From: Lachnospiraceae bacterium | GTDB lineage: Bacteria > Bacillota > Clostridia > Lachnospirales > Lachnospiraceae | Direction: 5' to 3' | Length of the DNA: 64,000 bases | Assembly: GCA_029006155.1 (NCBI GenBank) | Contig: JAQXGF010000027.1 | Location: forward strand, 62,001 to 126,000 | Part shown: one piece after another, positions 25,528 to 35,634 of the stretch | How positions within the stretch are numbered: the first letter of the stretch is position 1 | How the letters are laid out: each line of letters opens with the position of its first letter | The notes under the pieces: generated by a model | What the model saw: only the letters and a program-made list of their open reading frames with translations | Told to the model about the DNA's origin: nothing | Databases searched by the model: none | Made by a program: the position numbers and the translations under genes

Positions 25528-28500
25528 TTGAAAAAGCCGTTTATGGAAGTATTTCCGACGCTGCAGCTGCGGGAGGAGCTCAAAAGCGTTCTGGAATTTG
25601 CCAGCATCGACCGGATCACGATGAACCGGGACCGGGATTTTATGCGTATATTTCTGGAGAGTGACAAGCTGATTGTGAAGTCCTGCATTTTTGAACTGGA
25701 GCAGGCGATCGTCAATCAGCTCTTTTCGGATGTCCGGATGACGGTCAAGGTCATCGAGCGCTTTCATCTTTCGCGGCAGTATACGCCCAAGAATCTGATG
25801 CCAATTTACGAGGAGAGCATTTTGCTGGAGCTGAAAGCGTACAATGCGCTGCTCTACAGCCTGATGCACGATTCGAAGAAGGTCTTTTCCTCGGAGGATA
25901 CGCTCTGTCTGGAGGTGCCGGATACGGTCATCGCAGATGGAAAAGAGCAGGAGCTTCTACAGATTCTGGAGAAAATTTTCTGTGAGCGCTGCGGACTGAA
26001 TTTTCATGTAAGTACAAAGCGGGTCGAACCGCCAAAGAGCAAGCGGCGGAAAAATGCGGAACTGGAGCTTGAGCAGGAAGTCGCGGCGATCACGAAGCAT
26101 TACACGTCGGTCAAGGAGCACGAGCAGACGGCAGAGGCGGCGGGCGCAGAGACAGCGGCAGAGAAGAAGCCGGCAGCTGCCGCGAAAAAGCCTGCGGATG
26201 TATCCGGGGGCGCAAAGAAAGAGGAAGCACAGCCGAAGCGCAATACGTTCTTTGCAAACGATCGCTTTGCACCGAAAAAATCGGACAATCCGGATGTCAT
26301 CTATGGCCGTGATTTTGACACCGAGCCGATGGAGATTGAGCAGATCACCGGCGAGATCGGCGGCGTGACGATCCGCGGGCAGGTATTGTCCTGCGACTTG
26401 AGAGAGCTTCGGATCGGTAAAACATTGATCTGTTTTAATATTACGGATTTTACCGACACGATTGCGGTCAAAATGTTTGTGAAAAATGAGCAGGTGGAGG
26501 AACTCTCTGGTGCGATCAAGGTGGGAGCGTTCTTTAAGCTGACCGGTGTGACGACGATCGACCGGTTTGACAGCCAGCTCACGATCGGAAATGTGACGGG
26601 GATCAAGAAGATTCCGGACTTCCGGGAAAAACGGATGGATACGTCTCCGGAAAAGCGGGTCGAGCTGCACTGCCATACGAAGATGAGCGACATGGATGGT
26701 GTCTCCGATGCGTCTGCGATCTTGAAGCGGGCGATGGAATGGGGCCATCCGGCACTGGCGATCACGGACCATGGAGCGGTGCAGGCGTTTACCGAGGCGA
26801 ACCATACCGTGAGCCGCGATTCGGATTTTAAAGTCATCTATGGCATGGAGGCATATCTGGTCGACGACCTGAAAGAGATCGCAGTCAACACGAAGGGGCA
26901 GACGATCCACGATTCCTTTGTCGTATTTGACCTGGAGACGACCGGGTTTTCCCCGGAGAAAAATCAGATCATCGAGATCGGCGCGGTCAAGGTGGTCGAC
27001 GGAAAGATCACAGAGAAATTCAGTACGTTTGTCAACCCGCAGGTGCCGATTCCATTCCGGATCGAGGAACTGACGAGCATCAACGATGAGATGGTCATGG
27101 ATGCACCGGTCATTGCAGATATTTTGCCTGATTTCATGGCGTTTTGTGAGGGCTGTATCATGGTTGCGCACAATGCGTCCTTTGATATGAGTTTCATTGA
27201 GGAGAACTGCCGCAGGCTCGGTCTGCCGTGCGAGAAGACGGTCGTGGATACGGTGGCGATGGCGCGCGTCCTTTTGCAGCAGCTGAACCGGTTCAAACTG
27301 GATACGGTGGCGAAAGCGCTTGGCGTCTCTTTGGAAAACCATCACCGCGCCGTGGACGATGCGGGCTGTACGGCAGAGATTTTTGAAAAATTTGTACAGA
27401 TGTTGGAAAAGCAGGGCATCGAGACGCTGGAAGAGCTGAATGCACTCGGACGTTCTTCGGAGTCCCAGATCCGGAAGCTTCCGACCTACCATGCGATCAT
27501 TCTGGCGAAAAATGACATCGGAAGAGTCAATTTGTACCGGCTTGTCTCAGAATCGCATCTGAAATATTACAACCGGCGGCCGCGTGTACCGAAGAGCCTC
27601 TTACAGCAGTACCGGGAGGGACTGATCCTCGGATCGGCGTGCGAGGCGGGCGAGCTGTACCGGGCGCTTTTGCGCAATGCGGCGGAGCCGGAGATCGCAA
27701 GGCTCGTGAATTTCTATGATTATCTGGAGATCCAGCCGATCGGCAATAATATGTTCATGACGCGGGAAGACTATGAGGACCGCAAGACGGTCGAAGATCT
27801 GAAGAATCTGAACCGGCAGATCGTAGAGCTCGGAGAGCGTTACAAAAAGCCGGTCGTGGCGACCTGCGACGTACATTTTCTCGATCCGAAGGATGAGGTG
27901 TACCGCCGTATCATCATGGCCAGTAAGGGATTCAAGGACGCAGATGACCAGGCACCGCTTTACCTGCGCACGACCGAGGAGATGCTGGAAGAGTTTTCCT
28001 ATCTGGGTGAGGAGAAGGCACACGAGGTCGTGATCACAAACACCGTGAAGATCGCAAACATGTGCGAAAAAATTTCTCCGGTGCGCCCGGATAAATGTCC
28101 GCCGGTTATCGAGCATTCGGATCAGATTTTGCGTAACCTCTGCTATGAGAAGGCGCACAGCATTTACGGCGATCCGCTTCCGGAGATCGTAGAGGAGCGG
28201 CTGGAGCGTGAGCTGAACTCCATCATTTCCAACGGGTTTGCGGTTATGTATATTATCGCACAGAAGCTTGTATGGAAATCGAATGCGGATGGCTACCTGG
28301 TCGGTTCGCGGGGATCGGTCGGTTCGTCATTTGTCGCGACGATGTCCGGTATCACGGAAGTCAATCCGTTGAGCCCGCATTACATCTGTCCGAACTGCCA
28401 CTACAGCGATTTTGATTCGGAGGAAGTGAAGAAATTTGCGGGAATGGCGGGCTGTGACATGCCGGATAAGGTGTGTCCGAAGTGCGGAACACCGCTGAAA

Positions 28501-29994
28501 AAGGACGGGTTTGATATCCCGTTCGAGACGTTCCTTGGATTTAAGGGAAATAAGGAGCCGGATATCGACCTGAACTTCTCGGGTGACTACCAGAGTAAGG
28601 CGCACAAATATACTGAAGTTATTTTCGGTGCGGGGCAGACATTCCGCGCCGGGACGATCGGTACCCTGGCAGATAAGACGGCGTTTGGCTATGTGAAAAA
28701 GTATTATGAGGAGCGGGAGATCCGCAAGCGAAACTGCGAGATCGACCGGATCGTGCAGGGGTGCGTCGGCGTGCGGCGGACGACCGGACAGCATCCGGGC
28801 GGTATCATCGTCCTTCCGGTCGGCGAGGAGATCTACTCCTTTACGCCGGTGCAGCATCCGGCGAACGATATGACGACGGACACGATCACGACGCATTTCG
28901 ATTATCACTCGATCGACCACAACCTGCTGAAGCTCGACATTCTCGGACACGATGATCCGACGATGATCCGTATGCTGGAGGATCTGACCGGCATCGATGC
29001 GAAGAAGATTCCGCTGGACGACCCGTCGGTCATGTCGCTGTTTGCGAAGACCGATGCGCTTGGCATTACGCCGGATGACATCGGTGGCTGTCCGCTCGGG
29101 TGCCTTGGCATCCCGGAGTTCGGTACGGAGTTCGCGATCCAGATGCTTCTGGATACGAAGCCGAAGTATTTTTCCGATCTCGTCCGGATCGCCGGGCTGG
29201 CACACGGCACGGATGTCTGGCTTGGCAATGCGCAGACGCTGATCGAAGAGGGAAAGGCGACGATTTCTACGGCGATCTGTACCCGTGACGATATCATGAT
29301 CTACCTGATCGGAAAAGGGCTCGACAGTGAGCAGTCCTTTACGATCATGGAGAGTGTCCGGAAAGGAAAAGGGCTGAAGCCGGAGTGGGAAGAGGAGATG
29401 AAGGCGCACGGTGTGCCGGACTGGTACATCTGGTCGTGTAAAAAGATCAAGTACATGTTCCCGAAGGCGCATGCAGCGGCTTACGTCATGATGGCCTACC
29501 GGATCGCCTACTGCAAAATCTTTTATCCGCAGGCGTACTACGCGGCGTTTTTCAGCATCCGTGCGCCGGGATTCGACTATGAGCTGATGTGCCTGGGACA
29601 GGACAAGCTGCTGTACCATATGAAAGATTATGAGAAGCGGATGGATACGTTAAGTAAAAAGGAGCAGGATACGTACCGCGACATGAAGGTCGTGCGCGAG
29701 ATGTATGCGCGTGGCTTTGAGTTTCTGCCGATCGACATCTATGAGTCCGGTGCGAACCGGTTCAAGATCAAGGACGGGAAGCTGCTGCCGTCGCTCTCGA
29801 CGGTATCAGGACTGGGCGAAAAGGCGGCCGAGGCGGTCGTCGATGCGGTAAAAGACGGCCCGTTCCTCTCCAAAGACGACTTCCGCAACCGCACAAAAGT
29901 CAGCAAGACGGTCGTGGATCTGCTGTCCGACCTGAAGATTCTCGACGGGCTGCCGGAGTCGAACCAGCTGTCGCTGTTTGATTTTGCGGTGTAA
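25528..29994 (+). CDS. polC: DNA polymerase III alpha subunit, PolC type
   Basis: PolC is the replicative polymerase of low-GC Gram-positives. At 1488 residues it is slightly longer than B. subtilis PolC, partly through an Ala/Lys/Glu-rich linker at 185-235. In order: N-terminal domains; an OB domain near 270-365 (VTIRGQVLSC); a PHP domain (HCHTKMSDMDG, LAITDHGAVQ) split by the proofreading exonuclease (VFDLETTGFS, first acidic residue D468; HHRAVDDA); then the polymerase core with GSRGSVGSSFVA, a zinc-binding set (CPNCHYSDF, CPKCGTPLK) and KEPDIDLNFSG. The start is a TTG 7 nt after AGGAGT; an ATG five codons on is the alternative. Confidence 0.97.
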   Translation: MKKPFMEVFPTLQLREELKSVLEFASIDRITMNRDRDFMRIFLESDKLIVKSCIFELEQAIVNQLFSDVRMTVKVIERFHLSRQYTPKNLMPIYEESILLELKAYNALLYSLMHDSKKVFSSEDTLCLEVPDTVIADGKEQELLQILEKIFCERCGLNFHVSTKRVEPPKSKRRKNAELELEQEVAAITKHYTSVKEHEQTAEAAGAETAAEKKPAAAAKKPADVSGGAKKEEAQPKRNTFFANDRFAPKKSDNPDVIYGRDFDTEPMEIEQITGEIGGVTIRGQVLSCDLRELRIGKTLICFNITDFTDTIAVKMFVKNEQVEELSGAIKVGAFFKLTGVTTIDRFDSQLTIGNVTGIKKIPDFREKRMDTSPEKRVELHCHTKMSDMDGVSDASAILKRAMEWGHPALAITDHGAVQAFTEANHTVSRDSDFKVIYGMEAYLVDDLKEIAVNTKGQTIHDSFVVFDLETTGFSPEKNQIIEIGAVKVVDGKITEKFSTFVNPQVPIPFRIEELTSINDEMVMDAPVIADILPDFMAFCEGCIMVAHNASFDMSFIEENCRRLGLPCEKTVVDTVAMARVLLQQLNRFKLDTVAKALGVSLENHHRAVDDAGCTAEIFEKFVQMLEKQGIETLEELNALGRSSESQIRKLPTYHAIILAKNDIGRVNLYRLVSESHLKYYNRRPRVPKSLLQQYREGLILGSACEAGELYRALLRNAAEPEIARLVNFYDYLEIQPIGNNMFMTREDYEDRKTVEDLKNLNRQIVELGERYKKPVVATCDVHFLDPKDEVYRRIIMASKGFKDADDQAPLYLRTTEEMLEEFSYLGEEKAHEVVITNTVKIANMCEKISPVRPDKCPPVIEHSDQILRNLCYEKAHSIYGDPLPEIVEERLERELNSIISNGFAVMYIIAQKLVWKSNADGYLVGSRGSVGSSFVATMSGITEVNPLSPHYICPNCHYSDFDSEEVKKFAGMAGCDMPDKVCPKCGTPLKKDGFDIPFETFLGFKGNKEPDIDLNFSGDYQSKAHKYTEVIFGAGQTFRAGTIGTLADKTAFGYVKKYYEEREIRKRNCEIDRIVQGCVGVRRTTGQHPGGIIVLPVGEEIYSFTPVQHPANDMTTDTITTHFDYHSIDHNLLKLDILGHDDPTMIRMLEDLTGIDAKKIPLDDPSVMSLFAKTDALGITPDDIGGCPLGCLGIPEFGTEFAIQMLLDTKPKYFSDLVRIAGLAHGTDVWLGNAQTLIEEGKATISTAICTRDDIMIYLIGKGLDSEQSFTIMESVRKGKGLKPEWEEEMKAHGVPDWYIWSCKKIKYMFPKAHAAAYVMMAYRIAYCKIFYPQAYYAAFFSIRAPGFDYELMCLGQDKLLYHMKDYEKRMDTLSKKEQDTYRDMKVVREMYARGFEFLPIDIYESGANRFKIKDGKLLPSLSTVSGLGEKAAEAVVDAVKDGPFLSKDDFRNRTKVSKTVVDLLSDLKILDGLPESNQLSLFDFAV

Positions 29995-30017
29995 AATAGA
30001 AAAGGAAATCAAAATCT

Positions 30018-30536
30018 ATGAGCTTACTGAGTTGCTTTTATCCGGATGAATATCTGGATTCTGCCTATATCATAGACTTCGATGCCCTGTATCGTGCAGG
30101 GTATCGGGGCGTTATTTTTGACATTGACAATACGCTCGTCCCGCACGGGGCGCCGGCAGACGAGCGGGCAAAAGAACTGTTCCGCCATCTGAAGGAGATT
30201 GGTTTTGACTGTTGCCTGCTCTCCAATAATCAGCTGCCGCGGATCGAGCTGTTCAATCAGGATATCCACGTGAAATTTATCGAAAACGCACACAAGCCTT
30301 CCGTGAAGAATTACCGGAAGGCGATGCAGATGATGGGAACCGATGCGGAGAATACACTGTTTGTCGGTGACCAGCTTTTTACCGATGTATACGGCGCACA
30401 CCGCACCGGCATCCACTCCATCCTCGTAAAGCCGATCCACCCGAAAGAGGAGATCCAGATCGTGCTGAAACGATATCTGGAGCGGATTGTGTTGCATTTT
30501 TATAAGAGAGATCGGAGAAAGAAGATAGACGGATAA
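30018..30536 (+). CDS. YqeG-family HAD phosphatase
   Basis: A 172-residue HAD superfamily IIIA protein with motif I FDIDNTLVPHG, motif II LLSNN and motif III/IV KPSVKNY...FVGDQLFTD. This is the pattern of YqeG and related mitochondrial PTPMT1-like phosphatases. The physiological substrate is not certain; some YqeG-like proteins act on phosphatidylglycerol phosphate. It follows polC by 23 bp and probably shares its transcript. Confidence 0.88.
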   Translation: MSLLSCFYPDEYLDSAYIIDFDALYRAGYRGVIFDIDNTLVPHGAPADERAKELFRHLKEIGFDCCLLSNNQLPRIELFNQDIHVKFIENAHKPSVKNYRKAMQMMGTDAENTLFVGDQLFTDVYGAHRTGIHSILVKPIHPKEEIQIVLKRYLERIVLHFYKRDRRKKIDG

Positions 30537-30603
30537 AATCTGTGTGACATCATAATTGCCGGTTGCTCCTTCTGATATAATGTCAGGAGGTGACGGAAGG
30601 ATA

Positions 30604-30663
30604 ATGTTGCCCGCCAGTATACTGTGTAATCGCATGGTACGCTGGCGGGATTTCTTTTACTGA
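30604..30663 (+). CDS. Possible 19-codon leader peptide or small protein
   Basis: ATG TTG CCC to TGA encodes MLPASILCNRMVRWRDFFY after GGAGGTGACGGAAGG. A TATAAT lies about 25 nt before the gene, inside CTGATATAATGTCAG. The reading frame overlaps a strong hairpin. No same-strand gene follows within reach, so it could equally be the body of a short non-coding transcript. Confidence 0.2.
   Translation: MLPASILCNRMVRWRDFFY
30610..30655 (+). terminator. Hairpin downstream of yqeG
   Basis: CCCGCCAG (30610-30617) pairs with CTGGCGGG (30642-30649), followed by ATTTCTTTT. It is a likely terminator for the polC-yqeG unit or for a short RNA starting near 30585. Confidence 0.6.
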
Positions 30664-30778
30664 GTCAGGTTTATTCCTATAACGGGAACCTGCAGCAGGC
30701 TCAACAGCAGATAAGCTGCAGGGGTGACATAGCTGCCAGGCTTGTTGTTTCCGGGAATAAGTAGTGGATTACCTGTAC

Positions 30779-32020
30779 CTATATCCTCCACGCGACTTCC
30801 CCTCCGCAAATCGTCGCATGTACCTTTCCATACAAGTTCCATCCGGTAAACGGTGTATTTTCAGCCTTGGACTGGTAATTGCCGCAGGTGAACGTCTCAG
30901 CCGGATGGAAAAGGACGAGATCAGCCGGGCAGCCCTCTGCGATGGTTCCGCCGTTCAGGTGGTAAAGCTTTGCCGGATTGAGTGACATTTTTTCCATGAG
31001 CTGCATGAGCGAGAGATGTCCCGGCCGTACGAGCTCGGTGATGCCAAGGGCCAGTGCAGTCTCCAGTCCGATGATGCCGCTTGGGGCAGCGAAGAAATCG
31101 TCTTTTTTCTTTTCTTCCGTGCTGTGTGGCGCATGGTCGGTCGCGATGCAGTCGATCGTGCCATCTTTCAGCCCTTCGATGATCGCGAGCCGGTCTGCCT
31201 CGGTGCGCAGTGGCGGATTCATTTTTGCGTAAGTACCGTATGTGTTTACCGCCTCTTCTGTCAGTGTAAAGTGATGCGGGGTCGCCTCGGCAAAGACCGG
31301 TGCACCGAGGGATTTTGCACAGCGGACGAGTGCGACGGAATGCGCGGAGCTGATATGCTGGATATCAATGGTCGCTCCGGTGTGAAGCGCCATCATGCAG
31401 TCACGTGCGACGAGTACATCTTCCGCGACGGCAGGAGCGGTGCGGTTCGTGCCACTCTTTTCGATGAAAAACGGATCTTCCTCGTGGAAGGAGAGCGGGA
31501 CATTCAGCGCTTTTGCCTGCAACATCGCAGACTGTACAAGCGACTCATCGAGAAGCGGAACGCCATCATCTGTGAAACCACAGGCACCGGCCGCGCGCAG
31601 CGCATGAAAATCTGTCAGTTCCCGTCCCTTCATCCCACGGGAGATCGAGGCGCACTGCAGGACATGGATCTTTTCCTGCTTTGCGCGGGTGAGAATATCG
31701 GTCAGAGTTTCAGGTGTATCGACGACCGGCTTTGTGTTCGCCATGCAGATGACGGTTGTGTAGCCGCCTGCTGCAGCCGCCATCGCTCCGGTATGGAGAT
31801 CTTCTTTATAAGTAAGACCCGGATCGCGGAAATGGACATGGATGTCGATCAGTCCGGGTGCGACGACGAGGGAAGAGGCATCCAGCACCGGTTCACCCGG
31901 CTTTGCGGTAAGGCTGTTTGCTGCGGCGATTGTCTCAATGAGGCCATCCTGAATGCGCAGATCTGCCAGCTGTTCCAGCTGATTGCCAGGCGATACGATA
32001 AGGCCGTTTTTGATAAGCAT
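30779..32020 (-). CDS. pyrC: Dihydroorotase
   Basis: This zinc amidohydrolase closes carbamoyl-aspartate to dihydroorotate in pyrimidine synthesis. The 413-residue, class I-type protein has the metal motif DIHVHFRDPG, ANTKPVVDTP, a histidine in SFHEED, QHISSAHS and the catalytic aspartate motif ATDHAPHS. The ATG at 32020 follows AAAGGAGG; the track's longer start is not supported. A consensus promoter lies just upstream. The usual pyr operon partners are absent, so the gene stands alone. Confidence 0.95.
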   Translation of the reverse strand: MLIKNGLIVSPGNQLEQLADLRIQDGLIETIAAANSLTAKPGEPVLDASSLVVAPGLIDIHVHFRDPGLTYKEDLHTGAMAAAAGGYTTVICMANTKPVVDTPETLTDILTRAKQEKIHVLQCASISRGMKGRELTDFHALRAAGACGFTDDGVPLLDESLVQSAMLQAKALNVPLSFHEEDPFFIEKSGTNRTAPAVAEDVLVARDCMMALHTGATIDIQHISSAHSVALVRCAKSLGAPVFAEATPHHFTLTEEAVNTYGTYAKMNPPLRTEADRLAIIEGLKDGTIDCIATDHAPHSTEEKKKDDFFAAPSGIIGLETALALGITELVRPGHLSLMQLMEKMSLNPAKLYHLNGGTIAEGCPADLVLFHPAETFTCGNYQSKAENTPFTGWNLYGKVHATICGGEVAWRI

Positions 32021-32066
32021 ATGAAAATCCTCCTTTGCATGGGTAAATAGACCAACGTTACGTATT

Positions 32067-32095
32067 ATTATAGCGTGACGGGGGATGCTATGCAA
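32067..32095 (-). promoter_or_regulatory. pyrC promoter
   Basis: On the minus strand, TTGCAT (32095-32090) and TATAAT (32072-32067) are separated by 17 bp. The sequence overlaps nothing but the end region of the MATE gene. Confidence 0.75.
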
Positions 32096-32104
32096 TCGGA
32101 AGAT

Positions 32105-33469
32105 TTACCACTTTTTTATACAGCGAAACCGCATGCGCTTTACTGCCGGGGAGATAAACGCGAGATTGGTCAGCAGAATTGTGGCGATCCAGGAAAGCGG
32201 AAAGGCATGGTACAGCAGAGGCAGAGAAGGATTTGCCCGAAAGACGGTGCAGATCCAGAGAATGCGAAACAGGCAGGTACCGATCATGGCGCTGATGGCC
32301 GGATACAGTGCATGACCTCTGCCGCGCAGGACGCCGGCCGGGATCTCGTACAGATTGCAGATCGGTTCAAAGAGCAGAATACACAAAATGCGAACGGAAG
32401 CGCTTTGCATCACGGCTGCTTCTGCGGTAAAGATGCCACAGAAAAAATGGCGAAACAGAACGATCGTGAAGATCAGAGCTGAGCTGAAGAGCGTCGACAG
32501 GACAAGGCAAAGCCGGAAAATGTGCCGACACCGTTCGTGATTTCCAGCGGCGTAGTTCTGGCTTGTGAAGGTGGTTGCCGTCTGCCCGAACGCGGTGATC
32601 ACATAATAGGTGATGTATTCAAAATTCATGGCGATGGTGCTGCCGGCGATTGCCGCCGCACCAAATCCGTTGACAGATGCCTGCACAAAAATATTTGCGA
32701 AACAGAATACCGCTCCCTGTACGGCGGAAGGGATTCCGGTTTTCAGAATTTCACCCGCGATGCGCAGGGAAAACTGCGGGTGGCGTAAGGAAAGCGGAAA
32801 TTGTCCGTCCTCTGCCAGCCGATGCAGGAGCATGGATGCGGAAAGCAAGTTGGAAATGCCGGTGGCGATGGCGACACCGGCGACGCCGGTATGAAACACG
32901 GTCACAAAGAGCAGGTTTAGCCCTACATTTACAAGCCCTGAAAGGACCAGTGCAAAAAATGGGTAGCGGCTGTCTCCGCGTGCCCGGAGCACAGCCGCAC
33001 TGAAATCGTAGAGCAGTAAAAACGGATAGCCAAGCATATAAATGCGCAGATAAAGTTCGGCAGCATGGAGAATCGATTCCGGTGTCTGAATCAGCTGCAG
33101 CAGTGGTCTGGCGATGCATTGCCCCAGAAGTGCGCCTGCGATCCCGACCAGGAGAGCCACAAGAACAGCCGTCTGTACCGTTGCCGGCACGTCTTTTTTT
33201 TCGTTTCTTCTGATCTGATTTGCAATCTGTATATTTGCACCGATGGACAGTCCGGAAGAGACTGTGACGATGAGCGCAATGATTTCCGTGTTCGTTCCGA
33301 CCGCGGCGAGTGCATCTGCGTGGTCAAAATAGCCGACGACCGCCGTGTCGGCAGCGTTAAATAATTGCTGAACCATGCTGCTGAGCGCAATGGGCAGCGT
33401 AAACAGCAGCAGCTTTCCGGTCAGGGGACCGTGCAGCATATCCAGATCTCTGGTTTTTAGAGTTAGCAT
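32105..33469 (-). CDS. MATE-family multidrug efflux transporter
   Basis: This 454-residue inner-membrane antiporter has twelve predicted hydrophobic segments in two homologous halves. It begins with LHGPLTGKLLLFTLPIALSSMVQQLFNAADTAVVG, the common MATE (NorM/MepA) opening. By family it exports cationic drugs or metabolites with Na+ or H+ exchange. AAAGGAG lies rather far (about 13 nt) from the ATG used. The divergent LysR-type gene at 33682 is a plausible regulator. The substrate is unknown. Confidence 0.92.
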   Translation of the reverse strand: MLTLKTRDLDMLHGPLTGKLLLFTLPIALSSMVQQLFNAADTAVVGYFDHADALAAVGTNTEIIALIVTVSSGLSIGANIQIANQIRRNEKKDVPATVQTAVLVALLVGIAGALLGQCIARPLLQLIQTPESILHAAELYLRIYMLGYPFLLLYDFSAAVLRARGDSRYPFFALVLSGLVNVGLNLLFVTVFHTGVAGVAIATGISNLLSASMLLHRLAEDGQFPLSLRHPQFSLRIAGEILKTGIPSAVQGAVFCFANIFVQASVNGFGAAAIAGSTIAMNFEYITYYVITAFGQTATTFTSQNYAAGNHERCRHIFRLCLVLSTLFSSALIFTIVLFRHFFCGIFTAEAAVMQSASVRILCILLFEPICNLYEIPAGVLRGRGHALYPAISAMIGTCLFRILWICTVFRANPSLPLLYHAFPLSWIATILLTNLAFISPAVKRMRFRCIKKW

Positions 33470-33681
33470 AAATTCTTAGTTGCTCCTTTCTGAATGATTT
33501 CTTTGAACTTTTATGGCTCTTTTGCATAAAGCGCTTTTTCCCTGCTTCCATTGCAAATATCCGCTTTGCTTTGTCGGGGTTTGTAATCCGCTATGATTCT
33601 TGCATTATTATAGCGGATCGAGTAGAATATAAAAAACGAATATTATAGATAGATAAAATCGAAAAATAGAATGGATAGCGT

Positions 33682-34560
33682 ATGGAAAATCATTTATTGA
33701 AATATCTTGCTTTTGTAAAAACAGTGGAAAAAGGCAGCTTTACCAGAGCTGCGCAGGAGCTTGCCTATGCCCAGTCCTCTGTCAGCAAAATGGTGGCAGA
33801 TCTGGAGACGGAATGGGGCATGACATTGCTGGAGCGGAGCAAAAGTGGCGTCTGCCTGACTTCTGCGGGGGAGCAGATCATGCCGTTTCTGCGCAAAGTG
33901 CTGAAGGATTATTCGGAACTGGAGGGACAGATCTGCCGGATGAACGGAATTGAGACCGGCGAGGTCCGGATCGGGACCTTTTCCAGTGTGGCGATCAACT
34001 GGCTTCCGAATATCTTTTCGGCACTGCAAAAAGACTATCCCGGCATCGAGTTTGAAATGCTGCTGGGCGATTATGAGGAGGTGGAGCGCTGGATCAGGGA
34101 AGGACGGGTGGACTGCGGCTTTTTGCGTTTGCCGGCAGGGTCCGGATTTGACACCATCCTGCTTACAGAAGACGAGTATAAAGTCGTGCTCCCAAAAGGG
34201 CATCCGCTTGCAGCGCATGAAACGGTTTCAATAGAAGCGCTGAATGATCAGCCGTTTCTTTTGCTGGAACATGGAGGGAAGACGGAAGTCACTGCATTGC
34301 TGGAACGTTATCAGGTACATCCCGCCATCCGTTTTACCACATGGGAAGATTTTGCGATTCTGGCGATGGTAGAAAAAGGGCTGGGGATCGGCATTTTACC
34401 AGATATGATTCTGCGGCGGATTCCGTATAAGGTTGAGATACGTTCGCTGCAGGAGCCTTATTATCGTTCCATCGGTCTTGTCATGAAACATCAGGCACAT
34501 TTGACACCGGCAGTAAAGAAATTTATCGAGTACCTGCCATTTCGGGAAAAAAACAGTTGA
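33682..34560 (+). CDS. LysR-family transcriptional regulator
   Basis: A 292-residue regulator with an N-terminal winged helix (FVKTVEKGSFTRAAQELAYAQSSVSKMVADLE, about 10-42) and a two-lobed effector domain (residues 90-290, RIGTFSSVAINWLP). It is divergent from the MATE gene across a 212-bp AT-rich region holding a direct repeat GAATATaaaaaacGAATAT near 33627. Control of that pump is inferred from the arrangement typical of LysR genes. The effector is unknown. Confidence 0.92.
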   Translation: MENHLLKYLAFVKTVEKGSFTRAAQELAYAQSSVSKMVADLETEWGMTLLERSKSGVCLTSAGEQIMPFLRKVLKDYSELEGQICRMNGIETGEVRIGTFSSVAINWLPNIFSALQKDYPGIEFEMLLGDYEEVERWIREGRVDCGFLRLPAGSGFDTILLTEDEYKVVLPKGHPLAAHETVSIEALNDQPFLLLEHGGKTEVTALLERYQVHPAIRFTTWEDFAILAMVEKGLGIGILPDMILRRIPYKVEIRSLQEPYYRSIGLVMKHQAHLTPAVKKFIEYLPFREKNS

Positions 34561-34709
34561 AAAAAGTCGCGGGATACGGTAGAATAGCATGGATATGACG
34601 TGTCGCAGGAGGATATGCTAATATCAGGAGAGGACACGGCAGAGAGTATGCAGGCTTCGCCTGTTCTAAGGAAAAGCAATGGGATTGAATTTAAGGAGGA
34701 ATACAGCAA

Positions 34710-35267
34710 ATGGTATCAGCAGGAGATTTCAGAAACGGTGTTACTTTGGAGATGGATGGAAATATTTATCAGATCATTGAGTTCCAGCATGTAAAACCGG
34801 GTAAGGGAGCTGCATTTGTAAGAACAAAGCTGAAAAATATCATCAACGGCGGTGTTGTAGAGAAGACTTTCCGTCCGACGGAGAAGTTCCCGACCGCAAG
34901 AATTGACCGCGTGGAGATGCAGTATCTGTACAATGACGGAGATCTGTACTACTTCATGAATACAGAGAACTACGATCAGATCGCTCTGAACAACGAGACC
35001 ATCGGCGATGCGCTGAAGTTCGTTAAGGAGAACGAGATGGTAAAGGTATGTTCCCACAATGGCAACGTATTTGCAGTAGAGGCTCCGCTGTTTGTAGAGC
35101 TGGAAGTTACTGAGACCGAGCCGGGCTTCAAGGGTGATACCGCTACCGGAGCTACCAAGCCGGCAACCGTTGAGACGGGCGCAGTTGTATATGTACCGCT
35201 GTTCGTAGAGACTGGCGACAAGCTGAAGATCGATACCAGAACAGGTGAGTATCTGTCCAGAGTATAA
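34710..35267 (+). CDS. efp: Translation elongation factor P
   Basis: EF-P relieves ribosome stalling at polyproline stretches. The 185-residue protein shows the KOW-like domain I with the tip loop [10 protein letters not shown], where K32 is the residue modified in many bacteria, and two OB domains ending in [13 protein letters not shown] consensus AAGGAGG lies 9 nt before the ATG. No modifying enzyme (EpmA/EpmB, YmfI) is visible nearby. Two hairpins and a strong terminator follow. Confidence 0.97.
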   Translation: MVSAGDFRNGVTLEMDGNIYQIIEFQHVKPGKGAAFVRTKLKNIINGGVVEKTFRPTEKFPTARIDRVEMQYLYNDGDLYYFMNTENYDQIALNNETIGDALKFVKENEMVKVCSHNGNVFAVEAPLFVELEVTETEPGFKGDTATGATKPATVETGAVVYVPLFVETGDKLKIDTRTGEYLSRV

Positions 35268-35335
35268 CCGAGTCAAGCTGCGAAGCAGCTATTCGGTTAT
35301 GAGCAAGTAGCAAAGCGGATTGCGAATATCCGCTT
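35264..35335 (+). other. Two adjacent hairpins at the efp 3' end
   Basis: ATAACCGA pairs with TCGGTTAT (35264-35300) around an inner AGCTGC-GAA-GCAGCT stem and overlaps the efp stop codon. AAGCGGAT-N7-ATCCGCTT (35313-35335) follows. Neither has a T-tract; they may protect the transcript end or be palindromic repeat units. Confidence 0.5.
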
Positions 35336-35364
35336 GACTGAAATAACGGTAGAGCAGTGAAAAG

Positions 35365-35409
35365 GTCTTACTGAACCAGGAATATTGGGGTTCGGTAAGA
35401 CTTTTTTTT
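35365..35409 (+). terminator. efp terminator
   Basis: A 13-bp stem GTCTTACTGAACC / GGTTCGGTAAGAC (one G-U) followed by eight T. Confidence 0.92.
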
Positions 35410-35462
35410 AACCGAATCAAGCAAGTCCCCTGCTTCAATTGCGCGAAGCGATAAGCGGCGGT
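35410..35462 (+). repeat. Dispersed intergenic repeat, copy 2
   Basis: AACCGAATCAAGCAAG and following sequence match 8336-8388. The copy starts immediately after the efp terminator, as copy 1 follows the HPr-gene terminator. The rest of the gap to 35634 is AT-rich; I see no further feature beyond the start region of the next gene. Confidence 0.7.
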
Positions 35463-35634
35463 GTGAGACTTGCTTTTATGCAACATAATATTTGATATAG
35501 ATTACATAAATAAAAATAAAATAAAGTTCTTGCAAATACAACCGACAGATGATATGATATTTTCAACATCACATAACGATAGTTAATGACGCATTTAAAA
35601 AATGAACCGTAAAATATGGAAAGGTGGTCGTGAT

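Noticed and set aside
28327-29619. 430-residue minus-strand ORF
   Set aside because: It lies wholly antisense to the polymerase core of polC. The Arg-rich composition is that of a shadow frame, and there is no ribosome site.
31016-32050. 344-residue plus-strand ORF
   Set aside because: It is antisense to pyrC, whose active-site motifs are intact. The translation shows no domain.
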